The position numbers and the translations under genes were made by a program. Below the pieces are notes generated by a model. It made no database searches. It was not told the origin of the DNA and was given only the letters and a program-made list of their open reading frames with translations. 64,000 bases of DNA from Takakia lepidozioides (lineage: Eukaryota > Streptophyta > Takakiopsida > Takakiales > Takakiaceae): the NCBI GenBank assembly GCA_030704615.1, contig CM060733.1, forward strand, positions 70,122,001 to 70,186,000, read 5' to 3'. Positions 36,440 to 48,061 of this stretch are shown piece by piece; the first letter of the stretch is position 1; every line of letters starts with the position of its first letter.

Positions 36440-39140
36440 ATGGCATTCATTCAGGAGATGCTGGCGTACTTTGTGAGAAACGTTGCTCCGCACTGGATAT
36501 TCCAGAGACAAACCTCTCATGCAATGGAACACGCGGAATGGAGAAGTTGTTCCTGTCCGCCCTGTATGAGTTTGCATCCGACCCAGGAGGGGTGTTCAAT
36601 TTCCGTTTACAGGACCCGAATCTCTCCTCGCCCTCCATATGGGGAACTGTGAACACCAGAGGAGTTCCCTCCGCACACATGCTGACATCTCTGGCAATCT
36701 TGTTTGGATCCCCCGATCTTTTTGCAGCTCGCAACATCAACTCAGACTTGTCAGGGCCTTTGCCACCAACGCCACCCCTCAAGAAATCGCGATATCTCGT
36801 TTGTTGCTGCAGAGCTTGGATGAGATCATCTGCCATCGCCAGATACAAATCCCGCCCCCGCTTTCCAGACTGCTGCAACCATGCATTGTGCACTGTCTCC
36901 GCTAGATCGCAAGAGGGCATGTCCGCCATCTCCTCAATTGACAAGTGCTGCAGAAAGGGAAAACACACATCAAAACAAACAGGTACACCCCACGACAGCA
37001 GACATGATTGGAAATGCATACAAAGCCAATGAGAATTCATGATCTGAAATTCAGGTACCGTTGTCATGCATGCTCCCCATCGTCTATACCGGAAGTGCCA
37101 AAATGCTAGCCAGTCTTCCAGCGCTCTCATACTGTCTTCTGATACAGCCCAGATGAGAACCACCAGGCACAAATTGACTGGAACAAAGTATTCGCCTCCG
37201 CCATGCTTTTGGCATCTTTGTACTGTTTGCATAGCTTAAGATGAATTGGCCGCATGTCCGGTTTGATGTCTGCCTTGGTATGTTTATCAAGGGACTGCAT
37301 CCAATGGAAAAGACATGTTCGCTCTCTTCCTGGCATTGGCACTTTTGGATCTCCTGAACCGAACACAATGTGAACAACATTGAAATTCACTTGAGCACTG
37401 TCGGTCATAAAACCAACAAAATTTGGGGATGGGACACCATGTGACATGCCTTTTCACATGCCTGTCACATGGTTGTGCCTGTCCATTCACAATGCATGGG
37501 ACACCATGTGACATGTCCCATGGCATCCCATCACGCGAATGTGACATCTCCATATAAGCTGCTGCGACTCCGCATCCTCCGATTGCATGTCACACACTGC
37601 AATTGACATGACTCGCTGGTAGAAAGGATCGTAAACATGACACGCCATTGTTGTCCAGTTTTTCACTCGTTTGACGTGATCAAACATAAGGAAACAGTTC
37701 TGCAGGTCGCCATCCTTTTGCATGCGCTTGACAAGACTCACTCCGCTGCCCTCCCCGGCTGTCGACATTTTGAAATTGTACACTTTGTTGGATCCCTGAC
37801 CTGGGAACACACTATCTTGAATGTAGTCGTACATGCTCCGAGACTTCAATTCCAAAATGTTATCAATATACCCTCTATTTGCAGAGCCCATCCTCAATGC
37901 ATTCACCTGGTTTCTAATGTTCGGTGAGCTCAAGGTTGAGAGGTGATCCATAACATTGTCCAAGGCATGCCCGTCCAGCTTCCTGCACACAGAGTCCCCT
38001 ACACAGAATATGGCTTTCCAGGAAACTCTTGCTTGCTCCAAGCACAATTGCGGAGGTGGTGGCTGTTGGATTGCTCTCATACTCCTGTCTTATCAACTTC
38101 GATATTGTTTGAACACTCTCCCTGCAATCTCCCTTCGCCACAGGATGGTTGTGGAATCCGAAATGTACGCAGGCTCTAGTCATGTTTTTCAAACGGTGAA
38201 CAACATAGTACTTGCGTGCTGCACACACCGCCAGACAGGAAGGCGCTTGTTTGCAGAACTTGCAAACGAAAGTGTTGGAGCTTGGAGGTGCTTCACCGGG
38301 TTTGAATGGATTTTTGTCGACACCCTCCCACTCGCACTGGTTGTGAACCTTCAACCACTAGAAATGCCTACAATTCAAATTCTCGCACATCAGGTGCCCA
38401 TTGCACAGGCTTCTCCGGAAGACGAGGTTGTCATGATTTTGAATATTGGATGTTTTCGTTCTGCACCACGGGTGTCCATCTCCTCTCTTGTCCATTCCCT
38501 GCATGAGGCTCGTGACGGGTCCATCCCGCCCAGGTGGAGGTAGCTCGACCCCATCATAAGCATCCGGCAGGAACTCCACACACTCAATAGGGACAGTCTC
38601 CCAGTCAATCCCCCGCAATTCACTCTGGAAACCGGGCATTCCTCCCATTGACTTCAGTTTAGGAATGACACTGATGAGGTGTGTCACTTGCGGCTTGACG
38701 ACCGGCGGTGTTTGCACATAATTTGGGTTGCTGGGAACGTCCTCGGAGGAGGAGTCTGAGAGCTCAACTATTGGGGTGGAAGTAGTGGTCTCCGTCTTCA
38801 TGACGATATTCCTTTTCTCTTGAGCAACAGAACCAGCTGTTCCCGGGGAGACATACGAACCAGCGGACTGCCACCGAGGAGCTCCGACGACCCTATATCT
38901 CCCTGGAGGCACTCTCCACTGACTCACAAGAGAATTTTCATCCGGTTTCTGAAATGAGTACTTGATCAACTTCCCATCGACCTCGTAGACCTCTCTTTCG
39001 AGGAAAACAGTGCCAATCTGGTACTCGAAACGCGTTGCCAGGAGATGTTCCTGCGCAATTGCGTAACCATTGGAATCGGCATCCTTCGAGAAAGATATAG
39101 GCTTCTCCACAGAGTCAAACTCCGCTTCAGACGAACCCAT
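36440..39140 (-). pseudogene. Transposase of copy 2, truncated and mutated
   Basis: The ATG at 39140 opens MGSSEAEFDSVEKPISF, continuing without the copy 1 frameshift through a GKLIKYSF segment. An in-frame TAG follows at 38360-38358, after CRHF. Further frame changes lie near 38000 and 37130. A local insertion at about 37440-37525, carrying a duplicated GGGACACCATGTGACATG, sits between the CHG and VPSPNF parts. The zinc-finger, DDE core (MFDHV, FMTDS, LEDW) and exon 2 start (LSIEEMADMPSC) are recognisable. Exon 2 then ends near 36445, joined directly to the left terminal region, so the CX3C/CX2C cluster and SWIM finger are deleted. Confidence 0.8.
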
Positions 39141-39586
39141 GGTGAAAGACGAATGATTCCGAGCTAGACAGAGCTCGAAAGTGGAGAGGCCCACGACTTC
39201 CGTGGATTTCATTCATCAATACCTGATAGACAGTTAAAGAGTCCTTGAAGAACAGTTGTGTAAACAGTTGTTAAAATAGATGTCAAGCAGTTATGTGCCT
39301 GCCCACACCAAGTGCAAAAGACGGCTGAGCCGAAAAATCTGGGATACAATGCCTTTGTAAAGTTTTTAGGCACGTGGGCCCAAACATTGCATTCATAGCA
39401 CGGCTGCCAGAATGGGTGCAGAACCAATGAGAAGTTCTGAACCGCCGCAATGCACAAAATCAACTTGCACATGTATGGACATCGAATCCAGGGTATGGCC
39501 ATACAGACACAAGAGGTGACGGCGGCCAGTGCCAAATGCACAAATGTTCCTGTGCTACGTGGACACGTATGAGGTGAACCCAAGCG

Positions 39587-41568
39587 TTGCCCCGCCGGCA
39601 TCCCCTCGCACAACGTCTCTGGGCCCAGCAGATCCTCATTTTCAAGCTGGAGACTAGTAGGAGACTGAGTTCCCACCGTGAGAGTGGTAGGCATAGAAGG
39701 CAGTCTTTTTTTTTCACCTCAACGCGAGAGAGGAAGAGGGCGAGAGAGAGATTGAGAGGTCGCAAGCTGGATTTGACGCTTCAAGAGATAGCAGAGGAGA
39801 GTTCGGCCCTGGAAACAGAACACATGACTGTGCAGGACCAGGCGGTCGGGGCTGCCCAAGGAGGGGATGAAACACCATCAGAGAGCGACACAGAGGATAT
39901 GGACATAGAGGAGCCCGATGCTGTTGATAAGGAATCCACGCCAAAGGGGAAGAGTGTTGTTGAGAAGGAGGCGACTCTGAAGAGGAAGCAGGCTGTGCAG
40001 ACGGTTAGTGCCGCTGCATCCAAGGCATCAGGGAGTGCTCCCCCGAAAGGACCACAGGTGATGATCTTCCTTCCTCTCTTTTGGTGCAGATTGAAGGGCA
40101 TGGCAATTGCGTGCGCTGACGCACGCAATTTCATGCCCTGCATTCTTGTCTTTTTCCACTTCAGAGATGAGTGAAGAGATCAAGGTGTCACATATGGGTG
40201 TTCTGCTAGTTTTTCCTTAACTCCTTTCTTTTGTTCACTGAACAAGAAAGGGAGGCTGTGTTTGGAGCAGGACCTTCAGAGCACCTCCAGAAAATTGTGT
40301 GCGTCAACGCACGCAATTTCTGGAGGTGCTCTGAAAGCCATGTTATGCACTCACAACCTCTAACTGCAGCCATGAACAGAGAGAAATGGGCTACACGATA
40401 TCAGCTACAACAAGCTCTGCATGTTCCTAAGACACCCCCACAAATTGCGTGCGTCAACGCACTCAATTTCGGAGGGTGCTATGATGGACATCCAGAGCTC
40501 TAAACAGATCTGAATGCCTGAATGTGTGAGCACAATTGTGATCGTATTAAATCCACGAGAGACACTTCAGAGCACCTACCGAAATTGCGTGCGTTGACGC
40601 ACGCAATTTCTGGGGTAGTTCTGAAGGACATTCTCCTGAGTATGGGTCTCTCATTTCCGAGATCAATGCACATGCATATCTTCAACTTGAAGAGAGGATG
40701 TACAGTCTGTAGAGGCTTTAGAAATGCGCGCGTCAACGCACTCTATTTGTGACATTGCTTTTACATGGAGAATTTTTCTTTTTGAATGCAGGCGAAGAAA
40801 AGGAGAGGTGTTCCCCTGGAGCAGGATGAAGACGAGGAGCACAAACTTGTTGTTGTTGAGGAGGAAGACGATGGCAGGCCATACCAGGACAGGGCAAAAG
40901 ATCTGTTGTCCTTCTCGAAAGTGAACTCAGCCCAAGTCATCAAGGCCATGGGCGTTCCTGGGGGGAAATTAATGATCCCACTTTGCAGGTTGATTTCCAT
41001 GCCATTCGTCCGACCAGCACTCATGAATGACATTGCAAAGCTGGAACAGGATTTTTGCCATGGGTACATAGAGGGTCAATATGTGTTTTACGTTTCGTTA
41101 GGCGACGCCAACGGCAGGGAAGTTCTAGTGGATGAGACCATTGTTGGAGACTGGGATCCAATTTGGCGACGTATCAACGACGAGTTTGAATCAATTATTT
41201 GCAAGATGCTTGTTACACAGCCTTTCTCAGGCAAGATGTTCCATGTCTGGGATGGCAACCACCGATTGCTTGCCTGGCAGAACATGATATCGAGGTATCA
41301 TAGCACTGAGGAGGAGTGGCACTACTGTGTGGCCTCCATGGTGCTGGATCCCAAGGGAAACATCACTGTACTCTTGACAGCAATGCATGACGTGAACAAG
41401 TAAGTGTCTTTCCTAAAATAACCTGATTATTTCCCTCATGTATGTGTTCGGAAATCATATCAGACATGTGATGACATACCACTGCTTGTGGCAGGGGAAC
41501 TGAAACCGCCCATGTTACAACGAACCTGGTACACACCCTATTCAGGATCCAGAATATTGGCCAAATGC
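39587..41568 (+). pseudogene. ParB-methyltransferase gene of copy 2, 5' remnant
   Basis: Exon 1 (39587-40057) and exon 2 (40792-41399) match copy 1 in splice position and phase. Exon 3 starts at 41495 (ETAHVTTNLVHTLFRIQNIG) and breaks off at about 41568. The ParB-like domain is complete and well conserved (YVFYVSLGD, MFHVWDGNHRLLAW, LDPKGNITVLLTAMHDVNK). The basic FTSTRERKRARERLR segment in exon 1 parallels copy 1 and supports an upstream start. The whole methyltransferase part is missing. If transcribed, it would encode only a ParB-like protein. Confidence 0.75.
40095..40748 (+). repeat. Palindrome set in intron 1 (copy 2)
   Basis: Five palindromes share arms AATTGCGTGCG / CGCACGCAATT around GCGTTGACGC, GCGTCAACGC or CTGA cores, at 40095-40139, 40275-40335, about 40432-40480, 40566-40626 and 40722-40748. 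Four extend into longer outer arms. The first has AGGGCATG...CATGCCCT. The second has TTCAGAGCACCTCCAG...CTGGAGGTGCTCTGAA, and the third and fourth have weaker CACC-type arms. The position in intron 1 equals that of one copy 1 set, but the arm sequence is different. Confidence 0.9.
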
Positions 41569-41712
41569 CCCTCCTAGGGGGTGCACTCCTCATTAAATGT
41601 ACCAGCCACGTGAGTGCACAGGAGGGGGTATTTTAAACCCCCCCATGTACAACATTATACATACAGAGGGGGGTTTAAAACACCTTAAATATAATTTTAC
41701 AGGAGGGGGTTG
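41569..41712. mobile_element. Small fold-back element
   Basis: CCCCTCCTAGGGGGTG at the left (about 41570) is inverted relative to CAGGAGGGGG at the right (about 41700). Inside lies a strong hairpin (41631-41680) with arms TTTTAAACCCCCC / GGGGGGTTTAAAA. It marks the point where copy 2's second gene ends. Confidence 0.55.
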
Positions 41713-41714
41713 TT

Positions 41715-42080
41715 GAGTTTTAAGGGGTAGTGTAGTGGTAAGAGCGACGTTTAGGCCGCGATGCACCGCGGGATCATCCTTTCGTTTGTTTGTTTTTTTT
41801 TTTTTTCCTCTCCGCGATCTTTCTCCCCTTCCCTCATGCGGCTTTCTCTTTTCCCTCTCCTCCTCTCATCTCCTCTCCACTCCTCTCCCGCGTTCGCCTT
41901 CCCTTCCGCGGGCTTTCTCTTTTCCCTCCTCTCCTCTCCCCTCCTCTCCACAGGGCATGGTATTCTTCCTGATGTTTACAAGGTTTAGGGGAGAGTGAGC
42001 TTGGTCTTAGCAGGTCATTTTGTGGTGGTTTCTCAAAGACCAATCCGACATTACCTGACTACAGACACCAGCAGCACACC
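41715..42080. repeat. Pyrimidine-rich duplication and dispersed repeat
   Basis: A C/T-rich tract (about 41790-41950) contains two copies of GGCTTTCTCTTTTCCCTC. It is preceded by TAGTGTAGTGGTAAGAGC, which resembles a tRNA-like A-box but has no convincing B-box. The segment 41955-42080 repeats sequences found at 8010-8165. Confidence 0.6.
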
Positions 42081-42084
42081 GAAG

Positions 42085-43165
42085 CGATCCTTTTGGGTTG
42101 ATGGGAGGGCAAATCGAGTACGCCTATATTATGGACCCTACCTGCTGCATTCCAGTTGGGCCGATCATGTTATGGCATCAAGATGGCAATTATAGCCTAA
42201 TGAGTACATCTTTTCTTGCACAAAAAAATGGTTGTAACTTGCGATTTAGCTCTCTTATGGCTTACTCTCTGGGATCGTTCCATGAGTAAATCTTTTGGCT
42301 ACTAGTTCTCCTTCCTTCCTTTCAGTGACAGTTCTGCCTTATGGATCTGATAACCATGCAAATTATGGGAGTATCAACAAGTCCTCAGTTGAGGAGTCAT
42401 AACTGTGATACTAAACATCTGTTAGCCACGAACGAAAAGAGAGACTTGAGTGTTTTGTCTTACAATAACCACTTAATGTATATTGTCTTCCACGTATAAG
42501 GATGGGGGCATGTCGGCATATGCGATTTCCTTCTCAAGTTCAGGGCTGATGTCCAAGTGAGAGATAAAGATGAACAGTCTGCTACTGATGTTGCCTTGCA
42601 CTCCAAGGGGTTCCCGGGACTAGCCAAGCTGGTTTCCTTGCATGAAGCATCTTAGAGTGCAAAATACTCCTTGTGAGAACATGTTCAAGACAGTTGATTG
42701 TTTTCTGTAGCTTGTGTACCAGTCACTGCAAGCTGTTGTTAACAAACAATTAGCTATTAATTTTCTAACATATGGGAGGGTAGAGAGCGGGAAACTCCAC
42801 GTAGGCTCTCTCTCCTTTTGCTGCTTTGTCCCCCCAAGTACCTTATATTTTTTTAACTTTTTCTCTCCCCCTTGAGCAGCCAGATTAGCAAGGGGGGGGT
42901 GTTGATGCCCCTTTGTTGTTGAAGTTTAACTCCTAGGGGTGCTCTGGTGCTTGTATGTTAACAGTTGTAGCCAATGTCGTTGAATCCGAAGTTATTTTGC
43001 AGGGAAGTAGAGTGAGGATGAAAGATGGGCAAGAGTATTCTATAGATTCACCCCTGTTCTTGATGTTAAGAGCAGAAGGAGGAAGGATACTTAGAAGTGT
43101 GTGTAGCCTGTCATTAGAATCTCATCTCAAGGGACAATGGAAGAATGTTGGTCACTGCCCATGGA
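42085..43165. other. No recognisable gene
   Basis: Short frames only. A G-run followed by TGTTGATGCCCC at about 42893 looks like a polypurine tract next to an LTR start, but no LTR partner or polymerase domain was found. A 78-codon frame at 42955-43191 (plus) lies directly before copy 3 and is unrecognised. Confidence 0.35.
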
Positions 43166-43169
43166 GGTG

Positions 43170-44942
43170 TTATAGTCGGTCCAGACTATAACAGTACATG
43201 GGTTGTCTTGACGTCCACTAATGTTTTCCGTCTTCTGACCCACTTTGACATTGCAGGTATGTTTACTGTGTTGGTGCGCTGAGGTGCGTCCGAGGAACTT
43301 GCCCATTCTTCCTTAGGGAGGGCACGCACAATGAAATCCATTGGATGGGACATTCCGATGCACAGTTCAAACCACAAAGCCAGGTGCCCCCCAACACGTT
43401 CATATGCGCAGTGTGCAATCATGCACCCACATGCATGCAGACTTGCCCTGCAAAAATGTTCTATGTCACAGGTCCACCAACTATGACGAGAGCAGCCGTG
43501 CATGTTGGCAATCATTCACACCAGTCTGCACCTGGAGCATGTCGGGAAGCAGCCGCAAAAGCAAAAAGTGTAATTGCAGATGAGATCCACAGGTCACCCT
43601 CTGCCGGGCCCAAATCAGTCCAACTATCTGTAGCCCAATCCATTGTCATGGACAAGGTACTGTCTCTAGGTGTAACAGAGAGATGGAAGCTTGACGATGA
43701 GCAGTTCGAGCAGCTCATGGAAGAGGTCGATGCAGTGGGGAAATGTGGTGTTCGTTACGAGACACAAAAGAAAAAACTCGAAATGGGGATCGGGAACGAT
43801 CTACAAGCTTTGCTGAAACTGAAAGTGCGGCTATGACTATATCCACGGGAGCCGGTTCCTAGGTCAAGGGAGTGTGGATGACAGATGCTTCCTTTTTAAA
43901 ATGTCAACTGTTGGCAAAGGCTGTGGAGTGCATCTGGTGGACATGATGCGGCCCGGGGGGGGAGGGGACTGGGATCGAGCTGGATTATGTTCGACAACGT
44001 CAAGCGAATAAACGGCTGGAGCACAATGGCGTGTCACGTGTACCATCCGAACTATCACAAAATTATGACGATCGCAATTTGCAAAATGAAATCAGAAGAT
44101 ACAGCATCACAGATGATCATGTAGGAGTGCATCAACGATCAAATGCTGCGGGCGGGCAAGGGCCGACCACATTTTCGAGGATTCATGGCAGACAATGCAA
44201 ATGCGAATTGGGCAGCTGTTCGTAATGTTTATGGAGAGGGGGAACCAATGCCCGATCAGGAGAGGACATGTGGATTCCATCGGGGTCAGAGCCTCGTCAA
44301 GTGGACCAAGAAGTACATCTGCAAACACCTCCAAAAGAAACATATTGATCTTTGTACGAAGTGGAGAGCAACAAACATTGAGGCTGAAGCAGAGGTGTCA
44401 TTTTCTGGCCATCTATGCATGGTGGTTGTCTTCCGGTGCCGCTCGAGATGACAATGTCCCTGGGCTCTTGGGTTGGCTCTCGTGGTGGACATACCGATAC
44501 TTCTCTCCTTCATAGGTCTTCAAATATGCAATGTATCAGTCCGCTCACGTGAGCAATTTTTTTTCTTAATAGTTTGCACCGACTATTGCAACCACTGTAG
44601 CGTATATATGCATTCTTTTGCATTTATTTGGGTCAAAGATATGGGACCGCTCACATGGGAACAACATGGCAATTATAGTCTGCACCGACTATATCATCGC
44701 AAAACGACAACATCTGTTCGGGGCCTTCCACGTTTAAAATGAAATGTGGGGGCTCGCATGTACTTTGCTAAAAGATGGGTAACATTTCTTTATAGTCTGC
44801 ACTGACTAGTTATATCATTGCAGTGGGGCATTTACCTCTGATTGCTATTCTTCACCCTTTCATATCTGATTATGGTCTGCACCGACCACAGTGTGGGCCC
44901 AATGATGAATTTGCGAATGCCAGTAGTCGCTGCCGATTATAA
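43170..44942 (+). repeat. Palindrome set of copy 3, first cluster
   Basis: TATAGTCTGCACCGACTATA-type palindromes occur at 43170-43191, 44569-44588, 44674-44693, 44791-44814, 44871-44890 and about 44922-44942. The first precedes the transposase exon and the others lie in its putative intron. A second motif, GCTCACGTGAGC, lies at 44543-44554, with a damaged copy at about 44649. Confidence 0.85.
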
Positions 44943-46426
44943 CTCCGGCTGACCCATAATGTTCGTCTAATGGCATCTATTCCAAGGGGTAGCCGTGTCG
45001 TTTCTCTACCTCGTGTCCCAATTTGCACATAAAACTTGTTTTGATCTTACGCGGACGTTAGGGTCTGGAGCTAGAGGATGAGCAATGCCAAATGTGAATA
45101 TGTCTGAGTCTGTACATGCGAGCTAGCAGGCCGGGAGCGGAGTGTTGAAGGTCGACCTGTATACAGCCACCCGAAATGACATGACAAGGGCAATACTGCA
45201 ATCACCCTCCTACAACAATTATCTGAAGGGTGGGCAAAGGGTTCAAGTCCCGACCGCGAACAATTACTGGCACGAGCCACAGCGCGGTTGTCCGATCTTG
45301 CTAAAATGACAGAAGTGGTGAGAAGTTTCATCGATGGCATGCCACTTCATGGTAGAAATCCAGGCCTCGAAGGTGATCTTCTCACTCGAACAACAAAGCG
45401 GAAAATTGTTCTTGGCAACCTACAAGACGAGGAATACGTTCATTCTTGGAGGCCTGACTTAAATCTCCGAACGACCCCCAGACGACAGGAAGGTGCCGGT
45501 GGGCCAAGACCGAGTACAAGTACTGTGGACATACATGTAGAGACCTTGGAGGATGAACTTCCAATGCAAAACAGAAAACCCGTTTTGGGGACCACAGTAT
45601 CCATGGCATGTTGGCACATTGCTCGTACTTCGAACACTTCACGAGGGAAGTGCTGGGCAGTTTGGTCTGACAGTGCGAAGCCATGCAAAGAGGACATCCG
45701 GCCACTCTAGAGTTTGGGTGTTCCAGCACCCAGATATGTTGGGCGCCACCATCCACCGACCCTTGCGAAACCTAAGATGATGGAAATGTGGCACTACCCA
45801 ACAGACATCATCTACTGTGTCCGTGGTGAATCGGGGCGATATGTGCTCGATAGACCTGATGTTACCAACATCTGGCCTGTCATGGTTGGGACCAATCTAA
45901 ATCAAGAGGAGGTTGATGCCTTGACCAAAGCACGATTTCGACTTGTTCCCACAGACGACATGACCCCTGCCGAGGGTGAGTGGGACAGTGAAGAGGATGA
46001 TACCAATGACCTAGATCCAAACACATATGCCACGAAGAGGTGGAAGAAAGTATATCGCCGGAAGAAATTGTCAGCACTAGCCCGGAAGAAGATCGAGCTA
46101 GGAGAATCTTTGAAAGCAACTGTCCAATCAGTCAAAGATGTTCCCCGCCCTGGAATTGGACGTGTATACACACTTTGCACACCGGGATCAGCCAAAGCAG
46201 GGGAGGTGTACAATGTTTGCATCTCCAGAAATCCGGAGTGCACATGCCCAGACTTTGACAAAATGAAACTTCGAAATGATCTTACACCCATTGCAAACAT
46301 ATATACTATATTATGTTGCGCAGATTGAAGATGCGGAATGACTCGGAGGAGATAAACCATCCAATGCTCACCATAAATGAGGTGAAGGCAATGTTGGTCC
46401 GCGACTCTTGTCCTTGGTTCCCATAG
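43256..46426 (+). pseudogene. Transposase of copy 3, decayed
   Basis: An exon starting after TTGCAG at 43256 reads VYCVGALRCVRGTCPFFL, CAVCNHAPTCMQTC and VHVGNHSHQ, matching the zinc-finger region of copy 1. Later frames give FLFKMSTVGKGCGVHLVD, MFDNVKR, GFMADNANANWAAVRNVYG, ERTCGFHRGQSL and WLSWWTYRY, separated by frame changes near 43835, 43980 and 44130. After an intron-like gap with palindromes, a second part (about 45288-46426) shows a Cys-rich segment and a SWIM finger. CTCPDF is followed, after a one-base shift, by CKHIYYIMLRR and a stop at 46424-46426. Identity to copies 1 and 2 is much lower than theirs to each other. Confidence 0.75.
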
Positions 46427-46552
46427 TGAGCCTATGGATTTTTTTGAAGGATATCCTAATTCTGCGTGGTCTCTCCAGATCGACCACTTTCTGACGCCAC
46501 ATTTTGTAGTCTACACTTTCATCCACAAGTATGCTTACATGCCCGAGGAGGA

Positions 46553-47677
46553 GCTCACGTGAGCAGATCAGCGCTTTTCTGTTGCTAATCATTTTCCCCT
46601 AAATGTGTGTTTTGGCGCATCTTCAGCCTTTCAGACAATCGCAATCCTTGTAGTCTGTGCCGACTTATAGATGCGGAGGTGTAGTTGTGAAATGTGCACA
46701 ATTTTCCATTCAGTTGACCGGTGCCGCTCACATGAGCAGACATGTCATTGGAAACTTTTTGACTAACTTGCTCATATTAAATGCTTCCAACACTTGCTTC
46801 AATCACTGCACGAAAATATGTTAGTTAGCGGATATTCGAACACATCATACATGCTCTCCATTGTAGTCTGTGCCGACTATAAAGTGTACGATGTGTACGT
46901 GCCCACTGTTCTATACTTGTAGTTTGTGCCGACTACAAAATGGTACCAGCTGTTGGTGAGCACTATTACATCGTTGTAGTCTGTGCCGACTACAAAGTGT
47001 GCGATCTCCATCTACACATTACTCAGTTTTCTTCACCAGGGACCTCACGTGAGCGGTGGTATGACTGTTGAGTCTAGGGGTGAGTTGCCGCACATTGCCT
47101 GCACATAGGCAAGTCACTTTGTGTACACCATGTGGCAAATGATTGTTGAGCTCATATACACAAGAGTATTACGTGAGCATAGCGCTTTGGACTTAGATCC
47201 TGAATGTCTGAGACTCATACAAGAAAACCTTGTTGTTTCCCGATGTTTAAATGTTTATACAATTGGAATCCTTATAGTCTGTGGCAACTATAAAATGTAT
47301 GGCGTGGAGGTGCACATATGATGCATTTGTAGAACCGGAGCTGACATAAGGTCATTTGGCACTGCTGACTTTCATATCTGACTTGCTTTTGTTTGAGCAG
47401 GAAATGCCTGTTGTTCGGGAGTCTGTCGCATCCTCATTCAACTCGCATCCTTTTAGTCTGTGCCGACTATAAAGCATACGACCTAGAGGTGCAATATATT
47501 CCAAGTTGTTCGTGTCGGGAGCTCACATGACCGAACTTATGACTGCTCACTTTGGATAACTTGCCTATCGGACATGCTTCGTAGACTTGCGTAACTTTGT
47601 GTATGGACTGATTGTTGTTGGCCCATATTTCCCATTCTCGTACACTTCAAATCATTGTAGTCTGTGCCGACTATAAA
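46553..47677 (+). repeat. Palindrome set of copy 3, second cluster
   Basis: Seven palindromes with arms TTGTAGTC / GACTACAA or TTATAGTC / GACTATAA around a TGTGCC core lie at 46648, 46861, 46917, 46974, 47272, 47451 and 47655; an eighth, weaker one is at about 48851. They are interleaved with GCTCACGTGAGC and variants at 46553, 46726, 47043, about 47169 and 47521. The region lies between the transposase stop and the RING gene and has no coding capacity of its own. Confidence 0.9.
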
Positions 47678-48061
47678 GTGGGCGTCCTCTAGGTGAACAA
47701 TATTCGAGTTAGTATTGGAACAAAACTCGGCGCCGACTCCCACATGACTCTCTAAACCCTAAGTTCCGTTCTGGTAGCAGAGCTGTCAGTAACGTTTTCA
47801 ATGATCTCTTCTACCTGCCAGTTCAAGTCGTCGAAGACTACATTTCAACCAAAATCACTAAGCGTGGAGAAGTAATGCGGCTCACAAGTCAAAAAGAAGA
47901 GTTTCCCTCTTTTTGTACTCAAACTTTTATGAACGACACAATGGTTCATTGCTGGACTTGCAAGTCCCAGTGAAGTTTACAAACACATCTGTACTACGCA
48001 TATGAGATTTGCGATTGTACACTTTAACTTAGCTTAAGCAAAACGCAAAGCCTATGTTAGC

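Larger units (their letters stand above)
36203..41568. mobile_element. MULE-like transposon, copy 2 (deleted)
   Basis: The left end CAACGACGCTACCGCGTAAG matches the copy 1 terminus. TGACATGGC/TGATGTGGC iterons and a GCGCCTATAGCCGAGGGACC motif follow. The preceding nine bases are GAATTTCTT (36194-36202), but no right end was found. The element keeps the divergent gene pair in the same arrangement as copy 1, but the transposase lacks its C-terminus. The second gene stops after about 75 bases of exon 3, where other repeats follow. It is a dead deletion derivative inserted in a LINE relic. Confidence 0.75.

Noticed and set aside
41735-41998. ORFs across the pyrimidine-rich tract
   Set aside because: Low-complexity Ser/Leu/Phe or Arg/Glu frames produced by a C/T-rich duplication.
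42890-42960. LTR start after a polypurine tract
   Set aside because: A G-run and TGTTG are suggestive, but no matching second LTR, primer-binding site or polymerase domain was found in the window.
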